A DNA stretch of 64,000 bases, taken from positions 1 to 64,000 of the forward strand of contig OZ024855.1 of NCBI GenBank assembly GCA_964017155.1, written 5' to 3'. Both the position numbers and the translations under genes were made by a program. Below, piece by piece: positions 39,854 to 54,975 of this stretch (positions within the stretch are counted from its first letter, which is position 1; the number at the start of each line of letters is the position of its first letter). The notes beneath the pieces were generated by a model. The model was not told the origin of the DNA. It did not search any database and saw only the letters and a list, made by a program, of their open reading frames with translations. Source of the stretch: Oasisia sp. SBJ-2009 (Eukaryota > Annelida > Polychaeta > Sabellida > Siboglinidae).

Positions 39854-42800
39854 TATTTTTGCCAACATTTGATACTTGATTAAATTAATTCATTCAATTT
39901 TAATCATCTTGCGCGTATTTATGTTTTATAAACAGCGCGTCTTGGCAAACTTTTGAGGTCGAAAAGACAGCGCGATTTGTGCCAGTCGCAAGCGCAGCGG
40001 TGCATGTTACTGCGCTGAGCATACGAAATGAGCGATAAACAGTTTGTTTATGCCGACCGCGCTGTCTTTTCGACCTCAAAAGTCTGCTAAGACGCGCTGT
40101 ATATAAAACATTAATATGCGCAAGATGATTATAATTGATTGAATTAACAAAATCAAGTATCAAATGTTGGCAAAAATACAGTTATAATACCAACAACTTG
40201 ATGTGGGCCCGACTTGTACATGAGTGCCAACACTTGCGGGCGCGTACCTACACGCGCAATCTCTCATAAAAGCACGTATACTCTCAATTTGTTTTCAGTA
40301 TTTCACTATTTGGCACTTATGTACAAGTCGGAAACACCTCAATGTTGCTACTATATCAGTATTTTTGCCAACATTTGATACTTGATTAAATTAATTCATT
40401 CAATTTTAATCATCTTGCGCGTATTTATGTTTTATAAACAGCGCGTCTTGGCAAACTTTTGAGGTCGAAAAGACAGCGCGATTTGTGCCAGTTGCAAGCG
40501 CAGCGGTGCATGTTACTGCGCTGAGCATACGAAATGAGCGATAAACAGTTTGTTTATGCCGACCGCGCTGTCTTTTCGACCTCAAAAGTCTGCTAAGACG
40601 CGCTGTATATAAAACATTAATATGCGCAAGATGATTATAATTGATTGAATTAACAAAATCAAGTATCAAATGTTGGCAAATATACAGTTATAATACCAAA
40701 ATTGAGGTGGGCCCGACTTGTACATAAATGCCTACACTTGCGGGCGCGCAACTTCACGCGCACTCTCTCATAAAAGCACGTATACTCTCACTTTGTTTTC
40801 AGAATTTCACTATTTGGCACTTATGTACAAGTCGGACCCACCTCAATGTTGCTATTATATCAGTATTTTTGCCAACATTTGATACTTGATTAAATTAATT
40901 CATTCAATTATAATCATCTTGCGCGTATTTATGTTTTATAAACAGCGCGTCTTGGCAAACTTTTGAGGTCGAAAAGACAGCGCGAATTGTGCCAGTCGCA
41001 AGCGCAGAGGTGCATGTTACTGCGCTGTGCATATGAAATGAGCGATAAACAGTTTGTTTATGCCGACCACGCTGTCTTTTCGACCTCAAAAGTCTGCTAA
41101 GACGCGCTGTATATAAAACATTAATATGCGCAAGATGATTATAATTGATTGAATTAACAAAATCAAGTATCAAATGTTGGCAAAAATACAGTTATAATAC
41201 CAAAATTGATGTGGGCCCGACTTGTACATGAGTGCCAACACTTGCGGGCGCGTACCTTCACGCGCAATCTCTCATAAAAGCACGTATACTCTCAATTTGT
41301 TTTCAGTATTTCACTATTTGGCACTTATGTACAAGTCGGAAACACCTCAATGTTGCTATTATATCAGTATTTTTGCCAACATTTGATACTTGATTAAATT
41401 AATTCATTCAATTATAATCATCTTGCGCGTATTTATGTTTTATAAACAGCGCGTCTTGGCAAACTTTTGAGGTCGAAAAGACAGCGCGAATTGTGCCAGT
41501 CGCAAGCGCAGAGGTGCATGTTACTGCGCTGTGCATATGAAATGAGCGATAAACAGTTTGTTTATGCCGACCACGCTGTCTTTTCGACCTCAAAAGTCTG
41601 CTAAGACGCGCTGTATATAAAACATTAATATGCGCAAGATGATTATAATTGATTGAATTAACAAAATCAAGTATCAAATGTTGGCAAAAATACAGTTATA
41701 ATACCAAAATTGATGTGGGCCCGACTTGTACATGAGTGCCAACACTTGCGGGCGCGTACCTTCACGCGCAATCTCTCATAAAAGCACGTATACTCTCAAT
41801 TTGTTTTCAGTATTTCACTATTTGGCACTTATGTACAAGTCGGAAACACCTCAATGTTGCTATTATATCAGTATTTTTGCCAACATTTGATACTTGATTA
41901 AATTAATTCATTCAATTTTAATCATCTTGCGCGTATTTATGTTTTATAAACAGCGCGTCTTGGCAAACTTTTGAGGTCGAAAAGACAGCGCGATTTGTGC
42001 CAGTTGCAAGCGCAGCGGTGCATGTTACTGCGCTGAGCATACGAAATGAGCGATAAACAGTTTGTTTATGCCGACCGCGCTGTCTTTTCGACCTCAAAAG
42101 TCTGCTAAGACGCGCTGTATATAAAACATTAATATGCGCAAGATGATTATAATTGATTGAATTAACAAAATCAAGTATCAAATGTTGGCAAAGATACAGT
42201 TATAATACCAAAATTGAGGTGGGCCCGACTTGTACATAAATGCCTACACTTGCGGGCGCGCAACTTCACGCGCACTCTCTCATAAAAGCACGTATACTCT
42301 CACTTTGTTTTCAGTATTTCACTATTTGGCACTTATATACAAGTCGGACCCACCTCAATGTTGCTATTATATCAGTATTTTTACCAACATTTGATACTTG
42401 ATTTAATTAATTCATTCAATTATAATCATCTTGCGCGTATTTATGTTTTATAAACAGCGCGTCTTGGCAAACTTTTGAGGTCGAAAAGACAGCGCGATTT
42501 GTGCCAGTCGCAAGCGCAGCGGTGCATGTTACTGCGCTGAGCATACGAAATGAGCGATAAACAGTTTGTTTATGCCGACCGCGCTGTCTTTTCGACCTCA
42601 AAAGTCTGCTAAGACGCGCTGTATATAAAACATTAATATGCGCAAGATGATTATAATTGATTGAATTAACAAAATCAAGTATCAAATGTTGGCAAATATA
42701 CAGTTATAATACCAAAATTGAGGTGGGCCCGACTTGTACATAAATGCCTACACTTGCGGGCGCGCAACTTCACGCGCACTCTCTCATAAAAGCACGTATA

Positions 42801-44895
42801 CTCTCACTTTGTTTTCAGAATTTCACTATTTGGCACTTATGTACAAGTCGGACCCACCTCAATGTTGCTATTATATCAGTATTTTTGCCAACATTTGATA
42901 CTTGATTAAATTAATTCATTCAATTATAATCATCTTGCGCGTATTTATGTTTTATAAACAGCGCGTCTTGGCAAACTTTTGAGGTCGAAAAGACAGCGCG
43001 AATTGTGCCAGTCGCAAGCGCAGAGGTGCATGTTACTGCGCTGTGCATATGAAATGAGCGATAAACAGTTTGTTTATGCCGACCACGCTGTCTTTTCGAC
43101 CTCAAAAGTCTGCTAAGACGCGCTGTATATAAAACATTAATATGCGCAAGATGATTATAATTGATTGAATTAACAAAATCAAGTATCAAATGTTGGCAAA
43201 AATACAGTTATAATACCAAAATTGATGTGGGCCCGACTTGTACATGAGTGCCAACACTTGCGGGCGCGTACCTTCACGCGCAATCTCTCATAAAAGCACG
43301 TATACTCTCAATTTGTTTTCAGTATTTCACTATTTGGCACTTATGTACAAGTCGGAAACACCTCAATGTTGCTATTATATCAGTATTTTTGCCAACATTT
43401 GATACTTGATTAAATTAATTCATTCAATTATAATCATCTTGCGCGTATTTATGTTTTATAAACAGCGCGTCTTGGCAAACTTTTGAGGTCGAAAAGACAG
43501 CGCGAATTGTGCCAGTCGCAAGCGCAGAGGTGCATGTTACTGCGCTGTGCATATGAAATGAGCGATAAACAGTTTGTTTATGCCGACCACGCTGTCTTTT
43601 CGACCTCAAAAGTCTGCTAAGACGCGCTGTATATAAAACATTAATATGCGCAAGATGATTATAATTGATTGAATTAACAAAATCAAGTATCAAATGTTGG
43701 CAAAAATACAGTTATAATACCAAAATTGATGTGGGCCCGACTTGTACATGAGTGCCAACACTTGCGGGCGCGTACCTTCACGCGCAATCTCTCATAAAAG
43801 CACGTATACTCTCAATTTGTTTTCAGTATTTCACTATTTGGCACTTATGTACAAGTCGGAAACACCTCAATGTTGCTACTATATCAGTATTTTTGCCAAC
43901 ATTTGATACTTGATTAAATTAATTCATTCAATTTTAATCATCTTGCGCGTATTTATGTTTTATAAACAGCGCGTCTTGGCAAACTTTTGAGGTCGAAAAG
44001 ACAGCGCGATTTGTGCCAGTTGCAAGCGCAGTGGTGCATGTTACTGCGCTGAGCATACGAAATGAGCGATAAACAGTTTGTTTATGCCGACCGCGCTGTC
44101 TTTTCGACCTCAAAAGTCTGCTAAGACGCGCTGTATATAAAACATTAATATGCGCAAGATGATTATAATTGATTGAATTAACAAAATCAAGTATCAAATG
44201 TTGGCAAAAATACAGTTATAATACCAAAATTGAGGTGGGCCCGACTTGTACATGAGTGCCAACACTTGCGGGCGCGTACCTTCACGCGCAATCTCTCATA
44301 TAAGCACGTATACTCTCAATTTGTTTTCAGTATTTCACTATTTGGCACTTATGTACAAGTCGGAAACACCTCAATGTTGCTACTATATCAGTATTTTTGC
44401 CAACATTTGATACTTGATTAAATTAATTCATTCAATTTTAATCATCTTGCGCGTATTTATGTTTTATAAACAGCGCGTCTTGGCAAACTTTTGAGGTCGA
44501 AAAGACAGCGCGATTTGTGCCAGTTGCAAGCGCAGCGGTGCATGTTACTGCGCTGAGCATACGAAATGAGCGATAAACAGTTTGTTTATGCCGACCGCGC
44601 TGTCTTTTCGACCTCAAAAGTCTGCTAAGACGCGCTGTATATAAAACATTAATATGCGCAAGATGATTATAATTGATTGAATTAACAAAATCAAGTATCA
44701 AATGTTGGCAAAAATACAGTTATAATACCAAAATTGATGTGGGCCCGACTTGTACATGAGTGCCAACACTTGCGGGCGCGTACCTTCACGCGCAATCTCT
44801 CATAAAAGCACGTATACTCTCAATTTGTTTTCAGTATTTCACTATTTGGCACTTATGTACAAGTCGGAAACACCTCAATGTTGCTACTATATCAG
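39854..44895. repeat. Mixed section R-R-H-H-R-B-H-H-T-R, 10 monomers
   Basis: No clear internal higher-order period is visible across these ten units. The third-last and fourth-last units are both H and are followed by a T unit, as in the neighbouring 6-mer section. The first unit carries the 2-bp insertion described separately. The T unit at 43888 has a private CATATAAGCACG near 44298, which removes a stop on the plus strand. Confidence 0.8.
40191..40200. other. 2-bp insertion in the left B arm
   Basis: The usual CCAAAATTG reads CCAACAACTTG here. This is one of only three length changes in the 57-kb homogenised block. The same unit also has a private CCTACACGCGC where others have CCTTCACGCGC, so several changes cluster in this B element. 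Confidence 0.9.
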
Positions 44896-47800
44896 TATTT
44901 TTGCCAACATTTGATACTTGATTAAATTAATTCATTCAATTTTAATCATCTTGCGCGTATTTATGTTTTATAAACAGCGCGTCTTGGCAAACTTTTGAGG
45001 TCGAAAAGACAGCGCGATTTGTGCCAGTTGCAAGCGCAGCGGTGCATGTTACTGCGCTGAGCATACGAAATGAGCGATAAACAGTTTGTTTATGCCGACC
45101 GCGCTGTCTTTTCGACCTCAAAAGTCTGCTAAGACGCGCTGTATATAAAACATTAATATGCGCAAGATGATTATAATTGATTGAATTAACAAAATCAAGT
45201 ATCAAATGTTGGCAAAGATACAGTTATAATACCAAAATTGAGGTGGGCCCGACTTGTACATAAATGCCTACACTTGCGGGCGCGCAACTTCACGCGCACT
45301 CTCTCATAAAAGCACGTATACTCTCACTTTGTTTTCAGTATTTCACTATTTGGCACTTATATACAAGTCGGACCCACCTCAATGTTGCTATTATATCAGT
45401 ATTTTTACCAACATTTGATACTTGATTTAATTAATTCATTCAATTATAATCATCTTGCGCGTATTTATGTTTTATAAACAGCGCGTCTTGGCAAACTTTT
45501 GAGGTCGAAAAGACAGCGCGATTTGTGCCAGTCGCAAGCGCAGCGGTGCATGTTACTGCGCTGAGCATACGAAATGAGCGATAAACAGTTTGTTTATGCC
45601 GACCGCGCTGTCTTTTCGACCTCAAAAGTCTGCTAAGACGCGCTGTATATAAAACATTAATATGCGCAAGATGATTATAATTGATTGAATTAACAAAATC
45701 AAGTATCAAATGTTGGCAAAAATACAGTTATAATACCAAAATTGATGTGGGCCCGACTTGTACATGAGTGCCAACACTTGCGGGCGCGTACCTTCACGCG
45801 CAATCTCTCATAAAAGCACGTATACTCTCAATTTGTTTTCAGTATTTCACTATTTGGCACTTATGTACAAGTCGGAAACACCTCAATGTTGCTATTATAT
45901 CAGTATTTTTGCCAACATTTGATACTTGATTAAATTAATTCATTCAATTATAATCATCTTGCGCGTATTTATGTTTTATAAACAGCGCGTCTTGGCAAAC
46001 TTTTGAGGTCGAAAAGACAGCGCGAATTGTGCCAGTCGCAAGCGCAGAGGTGCATGTTACTGCGCTGTGCATATGAAATGAGCGATAAACAGTTTGTTTA
46101 TGCCGACCACGCTGTCTTTTCGACCTCAAAAGTCTGCTAAGACGCGCTGTATATAAAACATTAATATGCGCAAGATGATTATAATTGATTGAATTAACAA
46201 AATCAAGTATCAAATGTTGGCAAAAATACAGTTATAATACCAAAATTGATGTGGGCCCGACTTGTACATGAGTGCCAACACTTGCGGGCGCGTACCTTCA
46301 CGCGCAATCTCTCATAAAAGCACGTATACTCTCAATTTGTTTTCAGTATTTCACTATTTGGCACTTATGTACAAGTCGGAAACACCTCAATGTTGCTACT
46401 ATATCAGTATTTTTGCCAACATTTGATACTTGATTAAATTAATTCATTCAATTTTAATCATCTTGCGCGTATTTATGTTTTATAAACAGCGCGTCTTGGC
46501 AAACTTTTGAGGTCGAAAAGACAGCGCGATTTGTGCCAGTTGCAAGCGCAGTGGTGCATGTTACTGCGCTGAGCATACGAAATGAGCGATAAACAGTTTG
46601 TTTATGCCGACCGCGCTGTCTTTTCGACCTCAAAAGTCTGCTAAGACGCGCTGTATATAAAACATTAATATGCGCAAGATGATTATAATTGATTGAATTA
46701 ACAAAATCAAGTATCAAATGTTGGCAAAAATACAGTTATAATACCAAAATTGAGGTGGGCCCGACTTGTACATGAGTGCCAACACTTGCGGGCGCGTACC
46801 TTCACGCGCAATCTCTCATAAAAGCACGTATACTCTCAATTTGTTTTCAGTATTTCACTATTTGGCACTTATGTACAAGTCGGAAACACCTCAATGTTGC
46901 TACTATATCAGTATTTTTGCCAACATTTGATACTTGATTAAATTAATTCATTCAATTTTAATCATCTTGCGCGTATTTATGTTTTATAAACAGCGCGTCT
47001 TGGCAAACTTTTGAGGTCGAAAAGACAGCGCGATTTGTGCCAGTTGCAAGCGCAGCGGTGCATGTTACTGCGCTGAGCATACGAAATGAGCGATAAACAG
47101 TTTGTTTATGCCGACCGCGCTGTCTTTTCGACCTCAAAAGTCTGCTAAGACGCGCTGTATATAAAACATTAATATGCGCAAGATGATTATAATTGATTGA
47201 ATTAACAAAATCAAGTATCAAATGTTGGCAAAAATACAGTTATAATACCAAAATTGAGGTGGGCCCGACTTGTACATGAGTGCCAACACTTGCGGGCGCG
47301 TACCTTCACGCGCAATCTCTCATAAAAGCACGTATACTCTCAATTTGTTTTCAGTATTTCACTATTTGGCACTTATGTACAAGTCGGACCCACCTCAATG
47401 TTGCTATTATATCAGTATTTTTGCCAACATTTGATACTTGATTAAATTAATTCATTCAATTTTAATCATCTTGCGCGTATTTATGTTTTATAAACAGCGC
47501 GTCTTGGCAAACTTTTGAGGTCGAAAAGACAGCGCGATTTGTGCCAGTCGCAAGCGCAGCGGTGCATGTTACTGCGCTGAGCATACGAAATGAGCGATAA
47601 ACAGTTTGTTTATGCCGACCGCGCTGTCTTTTCGACCTCAAAAGTCTGCTAAGACGCGCTGTATATAAAACATTAATATGCGCAAGATGATTATAATTGA
47701 TTGAATTAACAAAATCAAGTATCAAATGTTGGCAAAAATACAGTTATAATACCAAAATTGAGGTGGGCCCGACTTGTACATGAGTGCCAACACTTGCGGG

Positions 47801-50800
47801 CGCGTACCTTCACGCGCAATCTCTCATAAAAGCACGTATACTCTCAATTTGTTTTCAGTATTTCACTATTTGGCACTTATGTACAAGTCGGACCCACCTC
47901 AATGTTGCTATTATATCAGTATTTTTGCCAACATTTGATACTTGATTAAATTAATTCATTCAATTTTAATCATCTTGCGCGTATTTATGTTTTATAAACA
48001 GCGCGTCTTGGCAAACTTTTGAGGTCGAAAAGACAGCGCGATTTGTGCCAGTCGCAAGCGCAGCGGTGCATGTTACTGCGCTGAGCATACGAAATGAGCG
48101 ATAAACAGTTTGTTTATGCCGACCGCGCTGTCTTTTCGACCTCAAAAGTCTGCTAAGACGCGCTGTATATAAAACATTAATATGCGCAAGATGATTATAA
48201 TTGATTGAATTAACAAAATCAAGTATCAAATGTTAGCAAAAATACAGTTATAATACCAAAATTGATGTGGGCCCGACTTGTACATGAGTGCCAACACTTG
48301 CGGGCGCGTACCTTCACGCGCAATCTCTCATAAAAGCACGTATACTCTCAATTTGTTTTCAGTATTTCACTATTTGGCACTTATGTACAAGTCGGAAACA
48401 CCTCAATGTTGCTACTATATCAGTATTTTTGCCAACATTTGATACTTGATTAAATTAATTCATTCAATTTTAATCATCTTGCGCGTATTTATGTTTTATA
48501 AACAGCGCGTCTTGGCAAACTATTGAGGTCGAAAAGACAGCGCGATTTGTGCCAGTTGCAAGCGCAGCGGTGCATGTTACTGCGCTGAGCATACGAAATG
48601 AGCGATAAACAGTTTGTTTATGCCGACCGCGCTGTCTTTTCGACCTCAAAAGTCTGCTAAGACGCGCTGTATATAAAACATTAATATGCGCAAGATGATT
48701 ATAATTGATTGAATTAACAAAATCAAGTATCAAATGTTGGCAAAAATACAGTTATAATACCAAAATTGCGGTGGGCCCGACTTGTACATGAGTGCCAACA
48801 CTTGCGGGCGCGTACCTTCACGCGCAATCTCTCATAAAAGCACGTATACTCTCAATTTGTTTTCAGTATTTCACTATTTGGCACTTATGTACAAGTCGGA
48901 AACACCTCAATGTTGCTATTATATCAGTATTTTTGCCAACATTTGATACTTGATTAAATTAATTCATTCAATTATAATCATCTTGCGCGTATTTATGTTT
49001 TATAAACAGCGCGTCTTGGCAAACTTTTGAGGTCGAAAAGACAGCGCGAATTGTGCCAGTCGCAAGCGCAGAGGTGCATGTTACTGCGCTGTGCATATGA
49101 AATGAGCGATAAACAGTTTGTTTATGCCGACCACGCTGTCTTTTCGACCTCAAAAGTCTGCTAAGACGCGCTGTATATAAAACATTAATATGCGCAAGAT
49201 GATTATAATTGATTGAATTAACAAAATCAAGTATCAAATGTTGGCAAAAATACAGTTATAATACCAAAATTGATGTGGGCCCGACTTGTACATGAGTGCC
49301 AACACTTGCGGGCGCGTACCTTCACGCGCAATCTCTCATAAAAGCACGTATACTCTCAATTTGTTTTCAGTATTTCACTATTTGGCACTTATGTACAAGT
49401 CGGAAACACCTCAATGTTGCTACTATATCAGTATTTTTGCCAACATTTGATACTTGATTAAATTAATTCATTCAATTTTAATCATCTTGCGCGTATTTAT
49501 GTTTTATAAACAGCGCGTCTTGGCAAACTTTTGAGGTCGAAAAGACAGCGCGATTTGTGCCAGTTGCAAGCGCAGCGGTGCATGTTACTGCGCTGAGCAT
49601 ACGAAATGAGCGATAAACAGTTTGTTTATGCCGACCGCGCTGTCTTTTCGACCTCAAAAGTCTGCTAAGACGCGCTGTATATAAAACATTAATATGCGCA
49701 AGATGATTATAATTGATTGAATTAACAAAATCAAGTATCAAATGTTGGCAAAGATACAGTTATAATACCAAAATTGAGGTGGGCCCGACTTGTACATAAA
49801 TGCCTACACTTGCGGGCGCGCAACTTCACGCGCACTCTCTCATAAAAGCACGTATACTCTCACTTTGTTTTCAGTATTTCACTATTTGGCACTTATATAC
49901 AAGTCGGACCCACCTCAATGTTGCTATTATATCAGTATTTTTACCAACATTTGATACTTGATTTAATTAATTCATTCAATTATAATCATCTTGCGCGTAT
50001 TTATGTTTTATAAACAGCGCGTCTTGGCAAACTTTTGAGGTCGAAAAGACAGCGCGATTTGTGCCAGTCGCAAGCGCAGCGGTGCATGTTACTGCGCTGA
50101 GCATACGAAATGAGCGATAAACAGTTTGTTTATGCCGACCGCGCTGTCTTTTCGACCTCAAAAGTCTGCTAAGACGCGCTGTATATAAAACATTAATATG
50201 CGCAAGATGATTATAATTGATTGAATTAACAAAATCAAGTATCAAATGTTGGCAAAAATACAGTTATAATACCAAAATTGATGTGGGCCCGACTTGTACA
50301 TGAGTGCCAACACTTGCGGGCGCGTACCTTCACGCGCAATCTCTCATAAAAGCACGTATACTCTCAATTTGTTTTCAGTATTTCACTATTTGGCACTTAT
50401 GTACAAGTCGGAAACACCTCAATGTTGCTATTATATCAGTATTTTTGCCAACATTTGATACTTGATTAAATTAATTCATTCAATTATAATCATCTTGCGC
50501 GTATTTATGTTTTATAAACAGCGCGTCTTGGCAAACTTTTGAGGTCGAAAAGACAGCGCGAATTGTGCCAGTCGCAAGCGCAGAGGTGCATGTTACTGCG
50601 CTGTGCATATGAAATGAGCGATAAACAGTTTGTTTATGCCGACCACGCTGTCTTTTCGACCTCAAAAGTCTGCTAAGACGCGCTGTATATAAAACATTAA
50701 TATGCGCAAGATGATTATAATTGATTGAATTAACAAAATCAAGTATCAAATGTTGGCAAAAATACAGTTATAATACCAAAATTGATGTGGGCCCGACTTG

Positions 50801-53800
50801 TACATGAGTGCCAACACTTGCGGGCGCGTACCTTCACGCGCAATCTCTCATAAAAGCACGTATACTCTCAATTTGTTTTCAGTATTTCACTATTTGGCAC
50901 TTATGTACAAGTCGGAAACACCTCAATGTTGCTACTATATCAGTATTTTTGCCAACATTTGATACTTGATTAAATTAATTCATTCAATTTTAATCATCTT
51001 GCGCGTATTTATGTTTTATAAACAGCGCGTCTTGGCAAACTTTTGAGGTCGAAAAGACAGCGCGATTTGTGCCAGTTGCAAGCGCAGTGGTGCATGTTAC
51101 TGCGCTGAGCATACGAAATGAGCGATAAACAGTTTGTTTATGCCGACCGCGCTGTCTTTTCGACCTCAAAAGTCTGCTAAGACGCGCTGTATATAAAACA
51201 TTAATATGCGCAAGATGATTATAATTGATTGAATTAACAAAATCAAGTATCAAATGTTGGCAAAAATACAGTTATAATACCAAAATTGAGGTGGGCCCGA
51301 CTTGTACATGAGTGCCAACACTTGCGGGCGCGTACCTTCACGCGCAATCTCTCATAAAAGCACGTATACTCTCAATTTGTTTTCAGTATTTCACTATTTG
51401 GCACTTATGTACAAGTCGGAAACACCTCAATGTTGCTACTATATCAGTATTTTTGCCAACATTTGATACTTGATTAAATTAATTCATTCAATTTTAATCA
51501 TCTTGCGCGTATTTATGTTTTATAAACAGCGCGTCTTGGCAAACTTTTGAGGTCGAAAAGACAGCGCGATTTGTGCCAGTTGCAAGCGCAGCGGTGCATG
51601 TTACTGCGCTGAGCATACGAAATGAGCGATAAACAGTTTGTTTATGCCGACCGCGCTGTCTTTTCGACCTCAAAAGTCTGCTAAGACGCGCTGTATATAA
51701 AACATTAATATGCGCAAGATGATTATAATTGATTGAATTAACAAAATCAAGTATCAAATGTTGGCAAAAATACAGTTATAATACCAAAATTGAGGTGGGC
51801 CCGACTTGTACATGAGTGCCAACACTTGCGGGCGCGTACCTTCACGCGCAATCTCTCATAAAAGCACGTATACTCTCAATTTGTTTTCAGTATTTCACTA
51901 TTTGGCACTTATGTACAAGTCGGACCCACCTCAATGTTGCTATTATATCAGTATTTTTGCCAACATTTGATACTTGATTAAATTAATTCATTCAATTTTA
52001 ATCATCTTGCGCGTATTTATGTTTTATAAACAGCGCGTCTTGGCAAACTTTTGAGGTCGAAAAGACAGCGCGATTTGTGCCAGTCGCAAGCGCAGCGGTG
52101 CATGTTACTGCGCTGAGCATACGAAATGAGCGATAAACAGTTTGTTTATGCCGACCGCGCTGTCTTTTCGACCTCAAAAGTCTGCTAAGACGCGCTGTAT
52201 ATAAAACATTAATATGCGCAAGATGATTATAATTGATTGAATTAACAAAATCAAGTATCAAATGTTGGCAAAAATACAGTTATAATACCAAAATTGAGGT
52301 GGGCCCGACTTGTACATGAGTGCCAACACTTGCGGGCGCGTACCTTCACGCGCAATCTCTCATAAAAGCACGTATACTCTCAATTTGTTTTCAGTATTTC
52401 ACTATTTGGCACTTATGTACAAGTCGGACCCACCTCAATGTTGCTATTATATCAGTATTTTTGCCAACATTTGATACTTGATTAAATTAATTCATTCAAT
52501 TTTAATCATCTTGCGCGTATTTATGTTTTATAAACAGCGCGTCTTGGCAAACTTTTGAGGTCGAAAAGACAGCGCGATTTGTGCCAGTCGCAAGCGCAGC
52601 GGTGCATGTTACTGCGCTGAGCATACGAAATGAGCGATAAACAGTTTGTTTATGCCGACCGCGCTGTCTTTTCGACCTCAAAAGTCTGCTAAGACGCGCT
52701 GTATATAAAACATTAATATGCGCAAGATGATTATAATTGATTGAATTAACAAAATCAAGTATCAAATGTTAGCAAAAATACAGTTATAATACCAAAATTG
52801 ATGTGGGCCCGACTTGTACATGAGTGCCAACACTTGCGGGCGCGTACCTTCACGCGCAATCTCTCATAAAAGCACGTATACTCTCAATTTGTTTTCAGTA
52901 TTTCACTATTTGGCACTTATGTACAAGTCGGAAACACCTCAATGTTGCTACTATATCAGTATTTTTGCCAACATTTGATACTTGATTAAATTAATTCATT
53001 CAATTTTAATCATCTTGCGCGTATTTATGTTTTATAAACAGCGCGTCTTGGCAAACTATTGAGGTCGAAAAGACAGCGCGATTTGTGCCAGTTGCAAGCG
53101 CAGCGGTGCATGTTACTGCGCTGAGCATACGAAATGAGCGATAAACAGTTTGTTTATGCCGACCGCGCTGTCTTTTCGACCTCAAAAGTCTGCTAAGACG
53201 CGCTGTATATAAAACATTAATATGCGCAAGATGATTATAATTGATTGAATTAACAAAATCAAGTATCAAATGTTGGCAAAAATACAGTTATAATACCAAA
53301 ATTGCGGTGGGCCCGACTTGTACATGAGTGCCAACACTTGCGGGCGCGTACCTTCACGCGCAATCTCTCATAAAAGCACGTATACTCTCAATTTGTTTTC
53401 AGTATTTCACTATTTGGCACTTATGTACAAGTCGGAAACACCTCAATGTTGCTATTATATCAGTATTTTTGCCAACATTTGATACTTGATTAAATTAATT
53501 CATTCAATTATAATCATCTTGCGCGTATTTATGTTTTATAAACAGCGCGTCTTGGCAAACTTTTGAGGTCGAAAAGACAGCGCGAATTGTGCCAGTCGCA
53601 AGCGCAGAGGTGCATGTTACTGCGCTGTGCATATGAAATGAGCGATAAACAGTTTGTTTATGCCGACCACGCTGTCTTTTCGACCTCAAAAGTCTGCTAA
53701 GACGCGCTGTATATAAAACATTAATATGCGCAAGATGATTATAATTGATTGAATTAACAAAATCAAGTATCAAATGTTAGCAAAAATACAGTTATAATAC

Positions 53801-53967
53801 CAAAATTGATGTGGGCCCGACTTGTACATGAGTGCCAACACTTGCGGGCGCGTACCTTCACGCGCAATCTCTCATAAAAGCACGTATACTCTCAATTTGT
53901 TTTCAGTATTTCACTATTTGGCACTTATGTACAAGTCGGAAACACCTCAATGTTGCTACTATATCAG
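44896..53967. repeat. 9-monomer higher-order repeat, two copies of 4536 bp
   Basis: Each copy is R-B-H-T-R-R-R-I-H (44896-49431 and 49432-53967). The private base A in TGTTAGCAAA recurs at 48235 and 52771, exactly 4536 bp apart. I-type units at 48424 and 52960 both carry ATTGCGGTGGG. The B units of both copies carry a right half typical of H units (GATGTGGG, beta loop), which was not seen in the B units of the first half of the window. Confidence 0.92.
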
Positions 53968-54975
53968 TATTTTTGCCAACATTTGATACTTGATTAAATT
54001 AATTCATTCAATTTTAATCATCTTGCGCGTATTTATGTTTTATAAACAGCGCGTCTTGGCAAACTATTGAGGTCGAAAAGACAGCGCGATTTGTGCCAGT
54101 TGCAAGCGCAGCGGTGCATGTTACTGCGCTGAGCATACGAAATGAGCGATAAACAGTTTGTTTATGCCGACCGCGCTGTCTTTTCGACCTCAAAAGTCTG
54201 CTAAGACGCGCTGTATATAAAACATTAATATGCGCAAGATGATTATAATTGATTGAATTAACAAAATCAAGTATCAAATGTTGGCAAAAATACAGTTATA
54301 ATACCAAAATTGCGGTGGGCCCGACTTGTACATGAGTGCCAACACTTGCGGGCGCGTACCTTCACGCGCAATCTCTCATAAAAGCACGTATACTCTCAAT
54401 TTGTTTTCAGTATTTCACTATTTGGCACTTATGTACAAGTCGGAAACACCTCAATGTTGCTATTATATCAGTATTTTTGCCAACATTTGATACTTGATTA
54501 AATTAATTCATTCAATTATAATCATCTTGCGCGTATTTATGTTTTATAAACAGCGCGTCTTGGCAAACTTTTGAGGTCGAAAAGACAGCGCGAATTGTGC
54601 CAGTCGCAAGCGCAGAGGTGCATGTTACTGCGCTGTGCATATGAAATGAGCGATAAACAGTTTGTTTATGCCGACCACGCTGTCTTTTCGACCTCAAAAG
54701 TCTGCTAAGACGCGCTGTATATAAAACATTAATATGCGCAAGATGATTATAATTGATTGAATTAACAAAATCAAGTATCAAATGTTGGCAAAAATACAGT
54801 TATAATACCAAAATTGATGTGGGCCCGACTTGTACATGAGTGCCAACACTTGCGGGCGCGTACCTTCACGCGCAATCTCTCATAAAAGCACGTATACTCT
54901 CAATTTGTTTTCAGTATTTCACTATTTGGCACTTATGTACAAGTCGGAAACACCTCAATGTTGCTACTATATCAG
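53464..54975. repeat. Two-monomer duplication with chimeric junction unit
   Basis: The unit at 53464-53967 starts as H (GACCAC, last diagnostic A at 53669) but ends with TGTTAGCAAA (A at 53779). Elsewhere that variant belongs to the R unit two positions upstream (52771, offset 1008 bp). It is followed by an I unit and an H unit (53968-54975), repeating the I-H pair at 52960-53967. The simplest reading is one unequal exchange that added 1008 bp, with the join between 53669 and 53779. Confidence 0.85.
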
